Shown one piece after another: positions 13,729 through 24,403 of a DNA stretch of 48,313 nt (position 1 is its first letter; each line of letters opens with the position of its first letter). Under the pieces are notes generated by a model. The model was not told where the DNA came from. It worked only from the letters and a program-made list of their open reading frames with translations, and ran no database searches. The stretch comes from Pantoea brenneri (GTDB taxonomy: Bacteria > Pseudomonadota > Gammaproteobacteria > Enterobacterales > Enterobacteriaceae), in contig MIEI01000033.1 of the NCBI GenBank assembly GCA_002095305.1, positions 1-48,313 of the forward strand. Direction: 5' to 3'. A program made the position numbers and the translations under genes.

Positions 13729-13731
13729 GGT

Positions 13732-13986
13732 TTACACCTGCTTGTCGTTCTTAACTTCTTCTTTAGTAGCCGAAGTTTGCTGTTTGTCCGCCAGCGTTTT
13801 GGCGCTGAAGTCAGCGTCCTGCTCTTTCGGTTGATCCTTTTTGTCGTCCTCATCGCCCATGGCTTTTTTGAAGCCACGAATCGAGGAACCCAAATCCGAA
13901 CCCAGATTACGTAATTTATTGGTACCGAACAGAAGTACAACAATCACGGCAATAATTAACAATTGCCAAATACTGATACCGCCCAT
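13732..13986 (-). CDS. tatA: Sec-independent protein translocase subunit TatA
   Basis: 84 residues from the ATG at 13986, beginning [20 protein letters not shown] (E. coli 89 aa). It has one N-terminal transmembrane helix, the [10 protein letters not shown] hinge, and an amphipathic helix ending near GFKKAMG, followed by a charged tail. TatA oligomers form or thin the membrane path for folded Tat substrates. It is first of tatABC. The 111 bases up to ubiB presumably carry its promoter, but I could not pick one with confidence. Confidence 0.97.
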   Translation of the reverse strand: MGGISIWQLLIIAVIVVLLFGTNKLRNLGSDLGSSIRGFKKAMGDEDDKKDQPKEQDADFSAKTLADKQQTSATKEEVKNDKQV

Positions 13987-14097
13987 GAGATAGCCTCTAA
14001 TATTCTGTGAAAAACGATGGGGTAATGCACCACAGAGCGCCCTTATCAACCCGGGCCTGAGCCAGCGACATTACCGTGTTTTTGGCTGAAGTGACAA

Positions 14098-15735
14098 TCA
14101 GTTTGTCTTACGCCAGCCGATTAACCATGAGACGATGCCCGCTGCCATTAATACCGCCGGAAACAGGTCCCAGTCCGGTCGCGAAAGCAGCACTGCCGTG
14201 CCGCTGAGCAGCAGGGTTGCGCCAACGCCAAACAGATAGCGTGCCTGGTGATGCCGGGTACGCTGCGCATTGAGATCGCCCACTAATTTGTCAACGCTAT
14301 GCCGCAAAAGTTTATGCTGGCGCATGCTGTCATAAAACAGTTCCGGCAGTTCCGGTAACTTCTCGGCCCAGAACGGTGCTTTCTCTTTAACCGCGCGAAT
14401 GATGGCGGGCAGACCGACCTGATCCTTGATCCACTCTTCGAGGAACGGCTTGGCGGTCTTCCACAGGTCAAGCTGCGGATAGAGCTGACGACCAATACCT
14501 TCCACATACAGCAGAGTCTTTTGCAGCAGCACCAGCTGCGGCTGGACTTCCATATTAAACCGACGCGCGGTATTGAACAGATTCAGCAGCACGTGACCGA
14601 AGGAAATTTCAGCCAGCGGCTTTTCAAAAATCGGCTCACAGACGGTGCGAATCGCAAATTCAAAATCTTCGACGTTGGTATCGGGCGGCACCCAGCCAGA
14701 GTCAACGTGCAGCTCCGCCACCTTGCGGTAGTCGCGGTTAAAAAAGGCGATAAAGTTTTCAGCCAGATAGCGCTTATCTTCTTTGTTGAGCGACCCGACA
14801 ATACCGCAGTCGATGCCGATGTATTGCGGATCTTCCGGATGCTCATAGCTGACAAAAATATTGCCGGGATGCATATCAGCATGGAAGAAACTGTCGCGGA
14901 ATACCTGGGTGAAGAACACCTGCACGCCACGCTCTGCCAGCAGCTTCATGTTGACCCCGTGTCGCTCCAGCGTGGCGACGTCCGAAATCGGAATGCCGTA
15001 AATACGTTCCATCACCATCATGGTTTCGCTGCAGTAGTCAGAATAGACTTCCGGTACATAAAGCATCCGGCTGTCTTCAAAATTGCGGCGTAACTGAATG
15101 GCGTTCGCGGCTTCGCGTAACAGGTTCAGCTCATCAAGCAGGGTTTTTTCGTAGTCGCGCACCACTTCAACCGGACGCAGACGACGGCCATCAGGCAGTA
15201 AACGCGGCACCCAGCGCGCCAGGCGATAGATCAGCTTCATGTCAGCTTTGATCACCGGCAAAATATCCGGACGAATGACTTTGATCACCACTTTCTTACC
15301 GGTCGACTTCAGCGTTGCCGTGTGAACCTGGGCAATCGACGCTGATGCCAGCGGCTTAATGTCAAAATCATCAAACCAGGTTTCGATCGGTGCGCCCATT
15401 GAGGCTTCGATCTGCGCTTTCGCTTTAACGCCATCAAACGGTGCAACCCGGTCCTGCAGAATGGCCAGCTGATCGGCGATCATCGGCGGGAACAGGTCAC
15501 GGCGGGTCGACAGCATCTGACCGAACTTAATCCATACCGGCCCCAGCTGCTCCATCGCCATGCGCATGCGGGCGCCGGTCGGTTCATTCTGATGCAGATT
15601 GGGTAACCAGAAAATACAGCGACGCCACAGGCGAAGCGGAAGGGTAAGGCGCGTGTTGGGAATCAGTTCATCAAGGCCGTAAGTCAAAAACACCTTCATG
15701 ATCAAATATAAGCGGCGGATCTCTCCAAAACTCAT
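14098..15735 (-). CDS. ubiB: UbiB, atypical kinase/ATPase of ubiquinone biosynthesis
   Basis: 545 residues (E. coli 546), ABC1/ADCK/UbiB family. The KFGQ signature is in [13 protein letters not shown], the Ala-rich loop in [11 protein letters not shown], the ATP-binding Lys in [10 protein letters not shown] and the metal-binding region in IGIDCGIVG. Two C-terminal transmembrane helices (about 500-540) anchor it in the inner membrane. It is thought to help lipid intermediates reach the soluble Ubi complex through ATPase activity. The ATG overlaps the ubiJ stop (ATGA) in a ubiE-ubiJ-ubiB operon. Confidence 0.97.
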   Translation of the reverse strand: MSFGEIRRLYLIMKVFLTYGLDELIPNTRLTLPLRLWRRCIFWLPNLHQNEPTGARMRMAMEQLGPVWIKFGQMLSTRRDLFPPMIADQLAILQDRVAPFDGVKAKAQIEASMGAPIETWFDDFDIKPLASASIAQVHTATLKSTGKKVVIKVIRPDILPVIKADMKLIYRLARWVPRLLPDGRRLRPVEVVRDYEKTLLDELNLLREAANAIQLRRNFEDSRMLYVPEVYSDYCSETMMVMERIYGIPISDVATLERHGVNMKLLAERGVQVFFTQVFRDSFFHADMHPGNIFVSYEHPEDPQYIGIDCGIVGSLNKEDKRYLAENFIAFFNRDYRKVAELHVDSGWVPPDTNVEDFEFAIRTVCEPIFEKPLAEISFGHVLLNLFNTARRFNMEVQPQLVLLQKTLLYVEGIGRQLYPQLDLWKTAKPFLEEWIKDQVGLPAIIRAVKEKAPFWAEKLPELPELFYDSMRQHKLLRHSVDKLVGDLNAQRTRHHQARYLFGVGATLLLSGTAVLLSRPDWDLFPAVLMAAGIVSWLIGWRKTN

Positions 15736-16337
15736 TTTGCCTCCAGCTGCGCCAGACGCGCATTAAGCGCCTCAAGCGAACGTTCCATCGCGTCGACCTC
15801 CTCGGAAAACCAGGCTAATTCGAGCGAGCCTGGCGCGACACGCCACTCTTCGGTCAGTGCCTGACCGAGGTAATCCTGCCGACGCCCGACTTCGCCTTTT
15901 ATCCGGCGAAAGACTCGTTGTGCGCCCTGACTGATGCCCTGTGCCGCAATATCGCCGACCCACGGCGCCAGGTATTCCGCCGGATCCAGCTCGGCAAGAT
16001 CCATCAGCGCGGAAAACTGCTGCACTACCTGCAAATCACCTTCTACCTGCAACTCACCGCTGCGAATCAGCGGCGTCAGCTGCTGGCGATCGCGCAGCTT
16101 CGGCAAGGTTTTCAGTGAAGTAATCACCGTGCAGTCGCTGGTATCCTGCCAGTCAGCCACCACATCCAGCTGCTGCTCACTGAATACCAGCACCAGCGGA
16201 TGGGAAAACTCGCTCAGACGCAGCGTCAGGACCTTACCGGTCAGACGCTGCCGTGCCGCCTTCAGGCCGCGATCGCGATACAACATGCGGTTCAGCGCTG
16301 TTTCCAGGCCCGCGGTAATCAAGGGCGTTAGGTTCAT
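15732..16337 (-). CDS. ubiJ: ubiquinone biosynthesis accessory factor UbiJ
   Basis: 201 residues from the ATG at 16337, preceded by GAG at six bases; an ATG two codons earlier has its ribosome site too close. 201 is also the E. coli length. It carries an N-terminal SCP2 lipid-binding domain and, with UbiK, helps the soluble Ubi metabolon hold polyprenylated substrates. The C-terminal segment (about 165-201) is a charged helix suited to coiled-coil pairing. In E. coli the 3' half of this gene also gives the small RNA EsrE; I cannot tell whether that is kept here. Confidence 0.94.
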   Translation of the reverse strand: MNLTPLITAGLETALNRMLYRDRGLKAARQRLTGKVLTLRLSEFSHPLVLVFSEQQLDVVADWQDTSDCTVITSLKTLPKLRDRQQLTPLIRSGELQVEGDLQVVQQFSALMDLAELDPAEYLAPWVGDIAAQGISQGAQRVFRRIKGEVGRRQDYLGQALTEEWRVAPGSLELAWFSEEVDAMERSLEALNARLAQLEAK

Positions 16338-16348
16338 CACCATCTCAC

Positions 16349-17107
16349 TCAGAACTTAAATCCACGGTGTAAGGCCACAATGCCGCCGGTCATATTGGAG
16401 TAAGTGGTATTTTCAAAACCGACGTCGTTCATCATCGCTTTCAGCGTTTCCTGATCGGGATGCATGCGGATCGATTCGGCCAGATAGCGATAGCTCTCGG
16501 CGTCCTGCGCCACCAGTTGCCCGATACGCGGCAGAATATGGAACGAGTAAGCGTCATAGGCTTTGCTCAGCGGATCAATCACCGGTTTGGAGAACTCAAG
16601 TACCAGTAACCGTCCGCCCGGCTTCAGCACACGGAACATAGAGGCCAGCGCCTTCTCTTTTTCCGTTACGTTGCGTAAGCCGAAGGAGATGGTGATGCAA
16701 TCGAAGTAGTTATCCGGGAACGGCAGAGCTTCTGCGTTGGCCTGCACGTAGCTCACGTTGCCGACCACGCCGAGATTGCGCAGCTTTTCACGGCCCATCT
16801 TCAGCATCGAACTGTTGATATCGGCCAGCACTACCTGACCCGTTTCGCCCACCAGGCGAGAAAATTTAGCCGTCAGATCGCCGGTTCCGCCGGCCAGATC
16901 TAACACGCGTTGACCGCGACGTACGCCGCTGCTGTCAATGGTAAAACGCTTCCAGACACGATGGACGCCAAAGGACATCAAATCGTTCATCAGGTCATAT
17001 TTTGCCGCTACGGAGTGAAACACATCCGCAACTTTGTCGGCTTTTTCGCTTTTGGCGACCGTCTGAAAGCCAAAATGGGTGGTTTCCTGCTGTGATTCAT
17101 CTGCCAT
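16349..17107 (-). CDS. ubiE: ubiquinone/menaquinone C-methyltransferase UbiE
   Basis: 252 residues from the ATG at 17107 (GGAGCAGGT upstream; E. coli 251). It uses S-adenosylmethionine to methylate demethylmenaquinol and the ubiquinone benzoquinol intermediate. Class I methyltransferase motifs are present: [15 protein letters not shown] (motif I), [10 protein letters not shown] (acidic end of beta 2) and LEFSKP. The start choice is supported by the [17 protein letters not shown] match to E. coli. It is followed after 11 bases by ubiJ. Confidence 0.97.
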   Translation of the reverse strand: MADESQQETTHFGFQTVAKSEKADKVADVFHSVAAKYDLMNDLMSFGVHRVWKRFTIDSSGVRRGQRVLDLAGGTGDLTAKFSRLVGETGQVVLADINSSMLKMGREKLRNLGVVGNVSYVQANAEALPFPDNYFDCITISFGLRNVTEKEKALASMFRVLKPGGRLLVLEFSKPVIDPLSKAYDAYSFHILPRIGQLVAQDAESYRYLAESIRMHPDQETLKAMMNDVGFENTTYSNMTGGIVALHRGFKF

Positions 17108-17182
17108 CGGTTTTACCTGCTCCACAAACAATACTTCCCGAAGTGTATCAGAGTCACGGAAGTCAGGCACGCTGCGCCCATA

Positions 17183-18681
17183 CTATTCGTGGAGGCGTCT
17201 CACACGCATGGCTCTGTCATCCGCATCATCATCGTCGTCCTGCTCTTCATCAGCCGGATTTTCCGGCATCGCCCGCTCCACCAGCTGAGGATTAATCGAC
17301 CGTTTCACTTCAACCCCCAGCGCACGGAAACCTTCCGTCTGCGCAATCAGGTTGCCGCGTCCTTCGGCCAGTTTTTTCATCGCCTCGCGGTAGCTGATTT
17401 GCGCCTTATCCAGGCTGTGACCAATACCACTCATGTCATCAACGAACAGCCGCATTTTGTCATACAGCCGGGTGGCGCGGTCAGCAATACGCTGCGCATT
17501 GCGGCTTTGGTGCTCGTAACGCCACAGGTTATTGATGGTACGCAGCGCTACCAGCAGCGTGGTGGGACTGACCAGCATGATATTCTGCTGCAGCGCCTCG
17601 CCAATCAGCTCTGGCTGGCGATCGATCGCCAGCAAAAACGCGGTTCGACCGGAATAAACATCAACACATAATCAAGCGAGCGTAAACCGGGCAATTGTTG
17701 ATAATCTTTACGTCCCAGCAGACGAATATGGCTGCGCATCGCGCTGACATGTTCCTGAATCGCCTGTTCACGCTCAACCTCATCTTCGGCATTGAAGTAA
17801 CGCTCATAGGCGACCAGCGTCATTTTGGCGTCCACCACCACATCTTTGCCCTGCGGCAGACGCACAATGACATCCGGCTGCATCCTGCCCTGCTGCTCCG
17901 ACTGAATGCTGACCTGGGTTTCATACTCATAGCCTTCACGCAGCCCGGACGCTTCCAGCACCCGGCTGAGCACCACTTCGCCCCAGTTGCCCTGGATTTT
18001 ATTGTCGCCTTTCAGCGCTTTGGTAAGGTTGAGCGCTTCCTGCGCCATTTGCGCATTAAGCTGCTGTAACTGACGGATTTCGTGGGTCAGGGTGTGCCGC
18101 TCACGCGCTTCCGCGCCAAAGCTCTCATGCACCTGACGACGGAAACCATCCAGCTGTTCACGCAGCGGGCCGATCAGGCTGTCGAGGCTCTGGCGATTCT
18201 GTTCATCGACGCGGCGGCCGCTATTTTCGAAAATACGGTTGGCGAGGTTTTCAAACTGGGCGCTGAGGCGTTGCTCGCTGTTGGTCAGCAGACGCTGCTT
18301 CTCTTCGGCGGCGAAGCGGGTCTCTTCAAGACGGATGGTTACCTCACGCAGCTCCGCTTCCTGGGCGCTGTTGACCTCCAGCTGGTTACGCAGTTCCCGG
18401 TTAAGCTGTTCGCTCTCGTTGCGCCAGTAATCGAGCTGTTGCAGACGTTCATTGGCACCACTCAGCGCACCATGAAGCTGGCGCAGTTCCTGCTCACGCT
18501 GCTGCGCCTGCTGCTGAAGCTGTTCAATCTGCTGCTGCTGGCGCTGTTGTGCCTCTTCCAGCAGACGGCGCTCGGTTAAGAAACTGGCGGCCTGATGCCC
18601 GACACGTAACTGTGCCAGCATCCAGCCAATTCCTGCGCCGGCGAGTGCCAGACAGACGCTGATAATGATGTGCTGATCCAT
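17183..18681 (-). CDS. rmuC: DNA recombination protein RmuC, broken by an apparent one-base deletion
   Basis: RmuC limits inversions at short inverted repeats and resembles a PD-(D/E)XK nuclease. From the ATG at 18681 the protein has an N-terminal membrane helix (residues 4-25), a Gln/Glu-rich coiled coil (about 40-170) and the RmuC core. Near 17641 the minus strand reads GAACCGCGTTTTTG where GAACCGGCGTTTTTG is expected. Adding one G joins MFIPVEPAF to LLAIDRQPEL and gives about 499 residues ending in an acidic tail. As written, translation stops at 17605. The downstream frame (17635-17183) is intact and conserved, so a sequencing error is likelier than decay. Confidence 0.92.
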
Positions 18682-18766
18682 GATTTCCCCGCGACTCAAG
18701 CTACTGAGGGAAAAGGTAGAGTCGCACTGTATGAATGTCCAGATATATTTACCTGCACTCAATCAC

Positions 18767-20035
18767 TTACCGCACGGTCACCGTCAGCTTTCCGGCCTGC
18801 CAGTCTTCAATCAGGAAGAACGGCATCGGCAGCAGCCATTGGCCACTTTTCACCTGGGCCGGATATTGCCAGCTTTTGCCGCCCGCGCTGATGTCCACCA
18901 CCTGCCGGGTGCCGTCGGCGGCGGCGGACTGTCCGGTCAGGCTGGCAAAGCCCACGTTGCTGCCAACGTGAAATCGGGGCATCTGCCAGCGTACCGGCGG
19001 ATGCGCTGGCCACGGCTGAGCCTGATGGAAATGAAACAACTCATCATGATTGAGAATGCTTTCACGCACCGTTGGCCACAGCGCCGTCTTGAGGAAGTAC
19101 TGATCGGTAAAGCGTTCGCTGCCACGGTACTGCGCAATAAATTCGCGCATCGTTTGTTCAACCTGCTGGAAAACGCCATGGCAGCCGCCCCACATGCCGG
19201 CCAGCAGTAACTCGGTGTGGGAAAAATAGTCGCGCATGTGGTGGAACCAGTACGGCGATGCCAGCCAGGCGTTAACCGCCGCCGCTTCGCGCTCGGAAAG
19301 CAGCGAGTCGGCATCACGGACAATAAAGCGTTTAACGCTGGGATCGTCCATCACCAGAAAGCGCCACAGCGTCGGGAACCGCGTTTTTTCCTGCGACATA
19401 TCAACCCGCTCAACGTGGGGCTGATCGAGCCGTTGCCAGACATGCTGCGGCACGCTGTCATCCAGATAGATGCGGCAGATCCAGCCGGGAAAGAGCTGCG
19501 GTGCCACCTCAACATTTTTAATCAGGGTTTCACAGTAGCGCGGCTGGTCGCCATACAGGCTGAACGCGATCACGTTCTGCTGCGGCTGGCTGAGATCGAT
19601 TGGCTCAGGCTGCGCAGCGGGAAAGGCGACCCGCGGCCCCTGACGAAAGCGGGCGTCTGACTGCATCAGCGATTCCAGGCCGTAACGCGCCACCTCATCC
19701 TGCTTATCCAGCCAGCCACACACTTCGGTCAGGCCATCCAGCCAGGTTTCTGACGCGGTGGCGCGCACGGCCGGCGGCGACTGGTAAATTTTCTGGTAGG
19801 TTTTGTACGCTTTGTGATGCTGACCGAGACGCATCAGGCAGAGCGCATAGTCACTCAGTACCTGCATCTGGTGAGGCTGATAACGCAACACCTCTTCGCA
19901 AGAGCGGACGGCCTGCGCATAATCGCCCTGCTGCATGGCGGCGCGGAACCGGGCGGCACTGCTCTCCAGACGGGCATTGAGCGCGGCGGAATTCGGGTTA
20001 ACGACGGGACGACGAACGGGAATAGTTTTGCGCAT
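18767..20035 (-). CDS. TPR protein with a [23 protein letters not shown] domain, function unknown
   Basis: 422 residues; not in E. coli K-12 at this place. Residues about 25-95 look like TPR helices (FRAAMQQGDYAQAVRSCEEV; DYALCLMRLGQHHKAYKTYQ). Residues about 155-345 resemble a GT-A glycosyltransferase: VIAFSLYGD, a strand CRIYLDDSVP, then KRFIVRDADSLLSERE with a D241-A-D243 motif suited to a metal-nucleotide-sugar site, and an aromatic stretch YWFHHMRDYFSH. The last 70 residues look like a beta-rich module. No signal peptide is seen, so it is probably cytoplasmic. The ATG at 20035 has GAGAG upstream. It lies between udp and rmuC. The acceptor and sugar are unknown. Confidence 0.8.
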   Translation of the reverse strand: MRKTIPVRRPVVNPNSAALNARLESSAARFRAAMQQGDYAQAVRSCEEVLRYQPHQMQVLSDYALCLMRLGQHHKAYKTYQKIYQSPPAVRATASETWLDGLTEVCGWLDKQDEVARYGLESLMQSDARFRQGPRVAFPAAQPEPIDLSQPQQNVIAFSLYGDQPRYCETLIKNVEVAPQLFPGWICRIYLDDSVPQHVWQRLDQPHVERVDMSQEKTRFPTLWRFLVMDDPSVKRFIVRDADSLLSEREAAAVNAWLASPYWFHHMRDYFSHTELLLAGMWGGCHGVFQQVEQTMREFIAQYRGSERFTDQYFLKTALWPTVRESILNHDELFHFHQAQPWPAHPPVRWQMPRFHVGSNVGFASLTGQSAAADGTRQVVDISAGGKSWQYPAQVKSGQWLLPMPFFLIEDWQAGKLTVTVR

Positions 20036-20079
20036 CGGGCACTCTCAGAGTCCGTTGAAAGGCTGCGCCGGGATTATCC

Positions 20080-20120
20080 GGCAGCAGGCAGGCCTCATAG
20101 CGGCCCGTTAACCTGCTGCC
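20080..20120. repeat. inverted repeat between udp and the TPR gene
   Basis: GGCAGCAGG (20080-20088) pairs perfectly with CCTGCTGCC (20112-20120), and GGCC blocks inside the loop could extend it. It starts 13 bases after the udp stop. There is no U tract on either strand, so it is not a standard terminator. It could still protect or shorten the udp mRNA 3' end. Confidence 0.5.
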
Positions 20121-20132
20121 TGGCTGTGAGGG

Positions 20133-20894
20133 TTATAACAAGCGGCGTGCCGCTTCAACCACAATTTTTACCGCATCGCTTTCGGTCTGTTTCATCGTCA
20201 CCGCATCCGGGATCTCTTTCTGGGTACGGTTAACGATCACACCAGCCACCATGCCGGCGCGCAGGCCCTGGCTGGCACACATGGTTAACAGTGTAGCGGA
20301 TTCCATCTCATAGTTGAGTACGCCCATCTCCTGCCACTCTTTCATCGATCCCTGGAAGCGATTCACCACCCGACCAGAGAAGGTATCGTAGCGTTCCTGT
20401 CCCGGATAGAAGGTATCAGAAGAGGCAGTAATGCCGATATGGGTCTTCGCGCCACAGGCTTCTGCCGCAGCCACCAGCGCCGTGGTACAGGCAAAATCGG
20501 CCACTGCCGGAAACTCCATCGGTGCGAAATGCAGGCTGGCACCGTCGAGCCGCACGGAACCGGTAGTCACCAGCACATCGCCAACGTTGATGTGCGGCTG
20601 GATAGCGCCGGTGGTGCCAACGCGCAGGAAAGTGCGTACGCCAAGCTGTGCCAGTTCCTCAACCGCAATGGAGGTAGAAGGACCGCCGATACCGGTTGAA
20701 CAGACCACCACCGGCTTACCGTCGAGTTTTGCCAGCCAGCTGGTGAATTCACGGTGTGAGGCCAGATGCGTGGCATCCTCCATCAGTCCGGCAATTTTCT
20801 TCACGCGCTCCGGATCGCCGGGCACAATCGCCAGGGTAGCGCCCTGCAGATCGGCTTTAGTCAGGCCAAGATGGAAAACGTCAGACTGTGTCAT
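20133..20894 (-). CDS. udp: uridine phosphorylase Udp
   Basis: 253 residues, the E. coli length. It splits uridine with phosphate into uracil and ribose 1-phosphate for pyrimidine salvage; the enzyme is a cytoplasmic hexamer of the NP-I family. The phosphate/ribose-site segment [20 protein letters not shown] and the family segments [18 protein letters not shown] and [12 protein letters not shown] are present. The ATG at 20894 has AGGAG upstream. Two CRP sites and a CytR-like site lie in the intergenic region. Confidence 0.98.
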   Translation of the reverse strand: MTQSDVFHLGLTKADLQGATLAIVPGDPERVKKIAGLMEDATHLASHREFTSWLAKLDGKPVVVCSTGIGGPSTSIAVEELAQLGVRTFLRVGTTGAIQPHINVGDVLVTTGSVRLDGASLHFAPMEFPAVADFACTTALVAAAEACGAKTHIGITASSDTFYPGQERYDTFSGRVVNRFQGSMKEWQEMGVLNYEMESATLLTMCASQGLRAGMVAGVIVNRTQKEIPDAVTMKQTESDAVKIVVEAARRLL

Positions 20895-20925
20895 TTCAGA
20901 CTCCTGTTAAGGGAAGGTAGCGCGT

Positions 20926-21021
20926 CACTCTACGTCAGCACGCCCGATAAATATGTGACAACATTCACTTAAGAAAATGAAAGTTACATTTTTCACTAAA
21001 AACAATGTGATGATTATCACA
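20926..21021 (-). promoter_or_regulatory. udp control region: two CRP sites with a CytR-like site between
   Basis: CRP site 1 is TGTGA-CAACAT-TCACT at 20954-20969. CRP site 2 is TGTGA-TGATTA-TCACA at 21006-21021, a perfect palindrome. Their centres are 52 bases apart, the spacing known for the -41.5 and -93.5 sites of E. coli udp. GTTACATT at 20983-20990, with a weak inverted AATGAAAG next to it, resembles the CytR octamer GTTGCATT. A candidate -10, TAGAGT on the minus strand, is at 20932-20927. This fits activation by cAMP-CRP and repression by CytR. The remaining bases up to dlhH at 21197 show nothing clear. Confidence 0.8.
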
Positions 21022-21196
21022 ATATCACATCGGGTTCGCCGTCATTGCGATCGGCGGGGCTGTGTCGGGGTCATCGCAGTGTTAAAGAGTTGGGTGATAT
21101 TGTCCGCTGCTGACTCTGTTACCCGACGTCTGGCTCGCACCGTTTCCGGCCAGGCTATAGTTACGTGATTGCGCAATTGCTCGCACGGAGAGAATA

Positions 21197-22030
21197 ATGA
21201 AAACCAGTGATAATATGACACAAAAAGCCGCGGCAGGGACCTTTGCGCCTGCCGTTCAGCCGACCGCTTCCACCACCATTATTACCGACAGCCCGGCGAT
21301 TCAGTCGGGTGAGACCTCAGTGCCAAGCCAGGGCGAAAATATGCCCGCGTTTTTTGCCCGACCGAAATCCGCAGAGGGTTCGCTGCCAGTGGTGCTGGTG
21401 GTACAGGAAATTTTCGGGGTGCATGAGCACATCCGTGATATCTGCCGCCGGCTGGCGCTGGAAGGCTATCTGGCCATCGCCCCGGAACTCTACTTCCGTG
21501 AAGGCGATCCCAACGATTACCACGATATTCCGACGCTATTCAGCGAGCTGGTGAGTAAGGTGCCCGACAGCCAGGTGCTGTCCGACCTTGATCATGCCGC
21601 CAACTGGGCAGCGCGTAACGGCGGTGATATCCGGCGGATGGGCATTACCGGTTTCTGCTGGGGCGGCCGCATTAGCTGGCTCTATGCGGCGCACAATCCA
21701 CAGCTGCGTGCCGCCGTCGCCTGGTATGGACGGCTGACCGGCGATCGGACCATGAAGCAGCAGAAACACCCTATTGATGTCGCCGTCGATCTCAGCGCCC
21801 CGGTATTAGGCTTATACGGCGGTCAGGATGACGGAATTCCGCTGGAGAGCGTTGAGCAGATGCGTCAGGCGCTGCACGCCGCCAATGCCACCGCGGAAAT
21901 CATCGTCTATCCCGAAGCCGGACATGCGTTTAATGCTGACTACCGTCCGAGCTATCATGCCGAATCGGCCAGCGATGGCTGGGCGCGGATGCTGGCCTGG
22001 TTCAGGCAGTATGGCGTAGCTTCACAGTAA
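21197..22030 (+). CDS. dlhH: dienelactone hydrolase family protein
   Basis: 277 residues (E. coli YsgA/DlhH about 271). An alpha/beta hydrolase of the dienelactone hydrolase family, with the Cys nucleophile at residue 154 in GFCWGGR, the acid in GLYGGQDDGIP and the His in PEAGHAFNADY. Its natural substrate in enterobacteria is not established. The ATG at 21197 has GGAGAGA upstream; a second ATG six codons on is possible. It is divergent from udp and convergent with metE, as in E. coli. Confidence 0.92.
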   Translation: MKTSDNMTQKAAAGTFAPAVQPTASTTIITDSPAIQSGETSVPSQGENMPAFFARPKSAEGSLPVVLVVQEIFGVHEHIRDICRRLALEGYLAIAPELYFREGDPNDYHDIPTLFSELVSKVPDSQVLSDLDHAANWAARNGGDIRRMGITGFCWGGRISWLYAAHNPQLRAAVAWYGRLTGDRTMKQQKHPIDVAVDLSAPVLGLYGGQDDGIPLESVEQMRQALHAANATAEIIVYPEAGHAFNADYRPSYHAESASDGWARMLAWFRQYGVASQ

Positions 22031-22033
22031 GCG

Positions 22034-22066
22034 AAAAAAGGGGCGCCTGCGCGCCCCGATTATTTC
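22034..22066. terminator. bidirectional terminator between dlhH and metE
   Basis: GGGGCGC (22040-22046) pairs with GCGCCCC (22051-22057) around a four-base loop. On the minus strand it is followed by TTTTTTCGC, a good terminator for metE. On the plus strand it is followed by GATTATTTCTT, weaker but usable for dlhH. Confidence 0.88.
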
Positions 22067-22088
22067 TTATTCCCTGCCGGACGCCCGT

Positions 22089-24359
22089 TTACGCCGTTTT
22101 AGCCCGCAGGTTTTTTGCCGCAGTGACCATGTTAGCCAATGCCTGCCGCGTTTCGGTCCAGCCACGCGTTTTCAGCCCGCAGTCCGGATTTACCCACAGC
22201 CGTTGCGGCGGAATACGCTTCGCCGCTTTCAGCAACAGCGCTTCAATCCATTCGACGTCCGGTACATTAGGCGAGTGAATGTCGTAGACGCCTGGGCCAA
22301 TCTCATTCGGATAGTCAAAGTGTTCAAACGACGCCAGCAACTCCATGTCAGAGCGCGAGGTTTCGATGGTAATCACATCGGCATCCAGCGCAGCGATGGA
22401 ATCCATGATGTCGTTAAACTCGCAGTAACACATATGGGTGTGGATCTGGGTGTCATCCTGCGCCACAGCGGCATTCAGGCGGAAAGCATCGACCGCCCAG
22501 TTCAGATAGGCAGCCCAGTCGGACTGATGCAGCGGCAGCCCTTCGCGCAGCGCGGGTTCATCAATCTGGATAATGCCAATACCGGCTTTTTCCAGATCGG
22601 CCACTTCATCACGCAGCGCCAGCGCAATCTGTTTTGCGATGGTTTCACGTGACACATCTTCACGCGGGAATGACCAGCAGAGAATGGTCACCGGACCGGT
22701 CAGCATCCCTTTCACCGGTTTGTCCGTTAGCGACTGGGCATACTTCGCCCACTCAACGGTGATCGCTTCCGGCCGGCTGATGTCGCCGATAATCACCGGT
22801 GGTTTCACGCAGCGTGAGCCATAGCTCTGTACCCAGCCATTCTGGGTGAAGACGAATCCATCCAGATGCTCGCCGAAATATTCAACCATGTCGTTACGTT
22901 CCGCTTCGCCGTGCACCAGCACATCCAGCCCCAGCCGCTCCTGCTCAGTAATCGCCTGTTTGATATGTTCAGCGATGCCGGTACGGTAATGATTGCTGTC
23001 GAGGCGACCCTGTTTGAAATCGAGGCGCAGACCGCGAATTTCCGGGGTTTGTGGGAAAGAGCCAATCGTGGTGGTCGGCCAGGCGGGCAGATTAAAGCGC
23101 TGACGCTGTGCCTTAGCCCGCTCGCTGTAGCGGCTGTGTCGTTCGCTGTCCTGCGGCGTGATAGCCAGCAGGCGCTGAGCGACCGCGGCGTTATGTACGC
23201 GGCTGGAGTGAGCACGGGCGCGAACCGGCGCGCTCCAGGCCGCCAGTGACGCGGCATCGTTGTGGTTGAGCGCCTCGGTCAGCAGCGAAAGTTCGGTGCA
23301 TTTCTGCAGCGCGAAGGCGAACCAGCTTTTCACTTCCTCATCCAGCCGGGTCTCAACGCTCAGATCGATAGGGCTGTGCAGCAGCGAGCAGGAGGAGCCG
23401 ATCCACAGCTGCGCGCGCTGAGCGACCAGCGGCTGCAGGCGCTCAAACCAGCGGCTCAGATCGGCGCGCCAGACGTTACGCCCGTTGATCACCCCCAGCG
23501 ACAGCAGCCAGCTGGCGGGCAATTGCTGATTCAGTTGCTGAATATCATCCCGGCCATGCACCAGATCGACATGCAGCCCCTGCACCGGCAGCTGGCGAAT
23601 CACCTCAATGTTCTGACCGATACTGTCGAAATAGGTGGTGAGCAGCAGTTTACTTTGTCCCTGCAACGCATCGTAGGCGGGCTTAAACGCCTCACGCCAC
23701 GCCTGCGGCAGCTCCAGCGCCAGCGCAGGTTCATCAATCTGCACCCATTCGATATCGCGTTTTGCCAGCTCGGCCAGCACCTGCTGGTAAACCGGCAGGA
23801 TCGCTTTCAGCAGCGACAGACGATCAAACGCTTCCCCTTTGACCTTACCCAGCCACAGATAAGTCACCGGCCCCAGCAGCACCGGCTTGATGTTGTGGCC
23901 CAGTGCCAGCGCCTCGTCGACTTCATCCAGCAACTGAGTCCAGGCCAGCCGGAAGGTCTGGCCCGGCGTAAATTCTGGCACCATGTAGTGATAGTTGGTG
24001 TTAAACCACTTGGTCATTTCCGCCGCCGCCGCAGGTTCGCCGGTCGGCGCGCGGCCTCGGCCCAGACGGAACAGCGTATCCAGATCAACCGAACCCTCTT
24101 TATTCTGATGACGTGCCGGCACGTTGCCCAGCATCAGGCTGGTGGTCAGCACATGATCGTACCAGGCAAAGTCACCCACCGGCAGCAGATCGACCCCAGC
24201 CTCTTTTTGTTGTTGCCAGTGACGTGCACGCAATTCACGGCCCACCTCCAGTAATTCCTGCTGGCTGCAGTCACCGGCCCAGTAGCTCTCCTGGGCTTTT
24301 TTCAGTTCACGGCGCAGGCCGACACGCGGAAAACCAAGGGTATGGTTAAGGATTGTCAT
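22089..24359 (-). CDS. metE: cobalamin-independent methionine synthase MetE
   Basis: 756 residues from the ATG at 24359 (GGAGAAC upstream; E. coli 753). It transfers a methyl group from 5-methyltetrahydrofolate polyglutamate to homocysteine without B12. Two related barrel domains are seen; the C-terminal one carries the zinc site, with His and Cys in [12 protein letters not shown] and a further Cys in [11 protein letters not shown]. Start [14 protein letters not shown] matches the family. It is divergent from its activator gene metR, and the shared region holds met boxes. Confidence 0.98.
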   Translation of the reverse strand: MTILNHTLGFPRVGLRRELKKAQESYWAGDCSQQELLEVGRELRARHWQQQKEAGVDLLPVGDFAWYDHVLTTSLMLGNVPARHQNKEGSVDLDTLFRLGRGRAPTGEPAAAAEMTKWFNTNYHYMVPEFTPGQTFRLAWTQLLDEVDEALALGHNIKPVLLGPVTYLWLGKVKGEAFDRLSLLKAILPVYQQVLAELAKRDIEWVQIDEPALALELPQAWREAFKPAYDALQGQSKLLLTTYFDSIGQNIEVIRQLPVQGLHVDLVHGRDDIQQLNQQLPASWLLSLGVINGRNVWRADLSRWFERLQPLVAQRAQLWIGSSCSLLHSPIDLSVETRLDEEVKSWFAFALQKCTELSLLTEALNHNDAASLAAWSAPVRARAHSSRVHNAAVAQRLLAITPQDSERHSRYSERAKAQRQRFNLPAWPTTTIGSFPQTPEIRGLRLDFKQGRLDSNHYRTGIAEHIKQAITEQERLGLDVLVHGEAERNDMVEYFGEHLDGFVFTQNGWVQSYGSRCVKPPVIIGDISRPEAITVEWAKYAQSLTDKPVKGMLTGPVTILCWSFPREDVSRETIAKQIALALRDEVADLEKAGIGIIQIDEPALREGLPLHQSDWAAYLNWAVDAFRLNAAVAQDDTQIHTHMCYCEFNDIMDSIAALDADVITIETSRSDMELLASFEHFDYPNEIGPGVYDIHSPNVPDVEWIEALLLKAAKRIPPQRLWVNPDCGLKTRGWTETRQALANMVTAAKNLRAKTA

Positions 24360-24384
24360 TCGCTGTTCTCCAGATAATCTTTCA

Positions 24385-24403
24385 CTTTGGCTGACAGCCA
24401 AAG
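24385..24403. repeat. perfect inverted repeat in the metE 5' leader
   Basis: CTTTGGCT (24385-24392) and AGCCAAAG (24396-24403) flank three bases. It lies 26 bases upstream of the metE start, between the met boxes and the ribosome site, and overlaps the first met box by two bases. There is no U tract, so it is not a terminator. It could be a protein site or an mRNA hairpin near the ribosome site. Confidence 0.7.

Noticed and set aside
20080..20120. Terminator of udp
   Set aside because: A good inverted repeat but no U tract on either strand; kept only as a repeat.
23262..24254. 330-codon plus-strand open frame opposite metE
   Set aside because: Antisense shadow of metE; Gln, Arg and His rich with no known domain.
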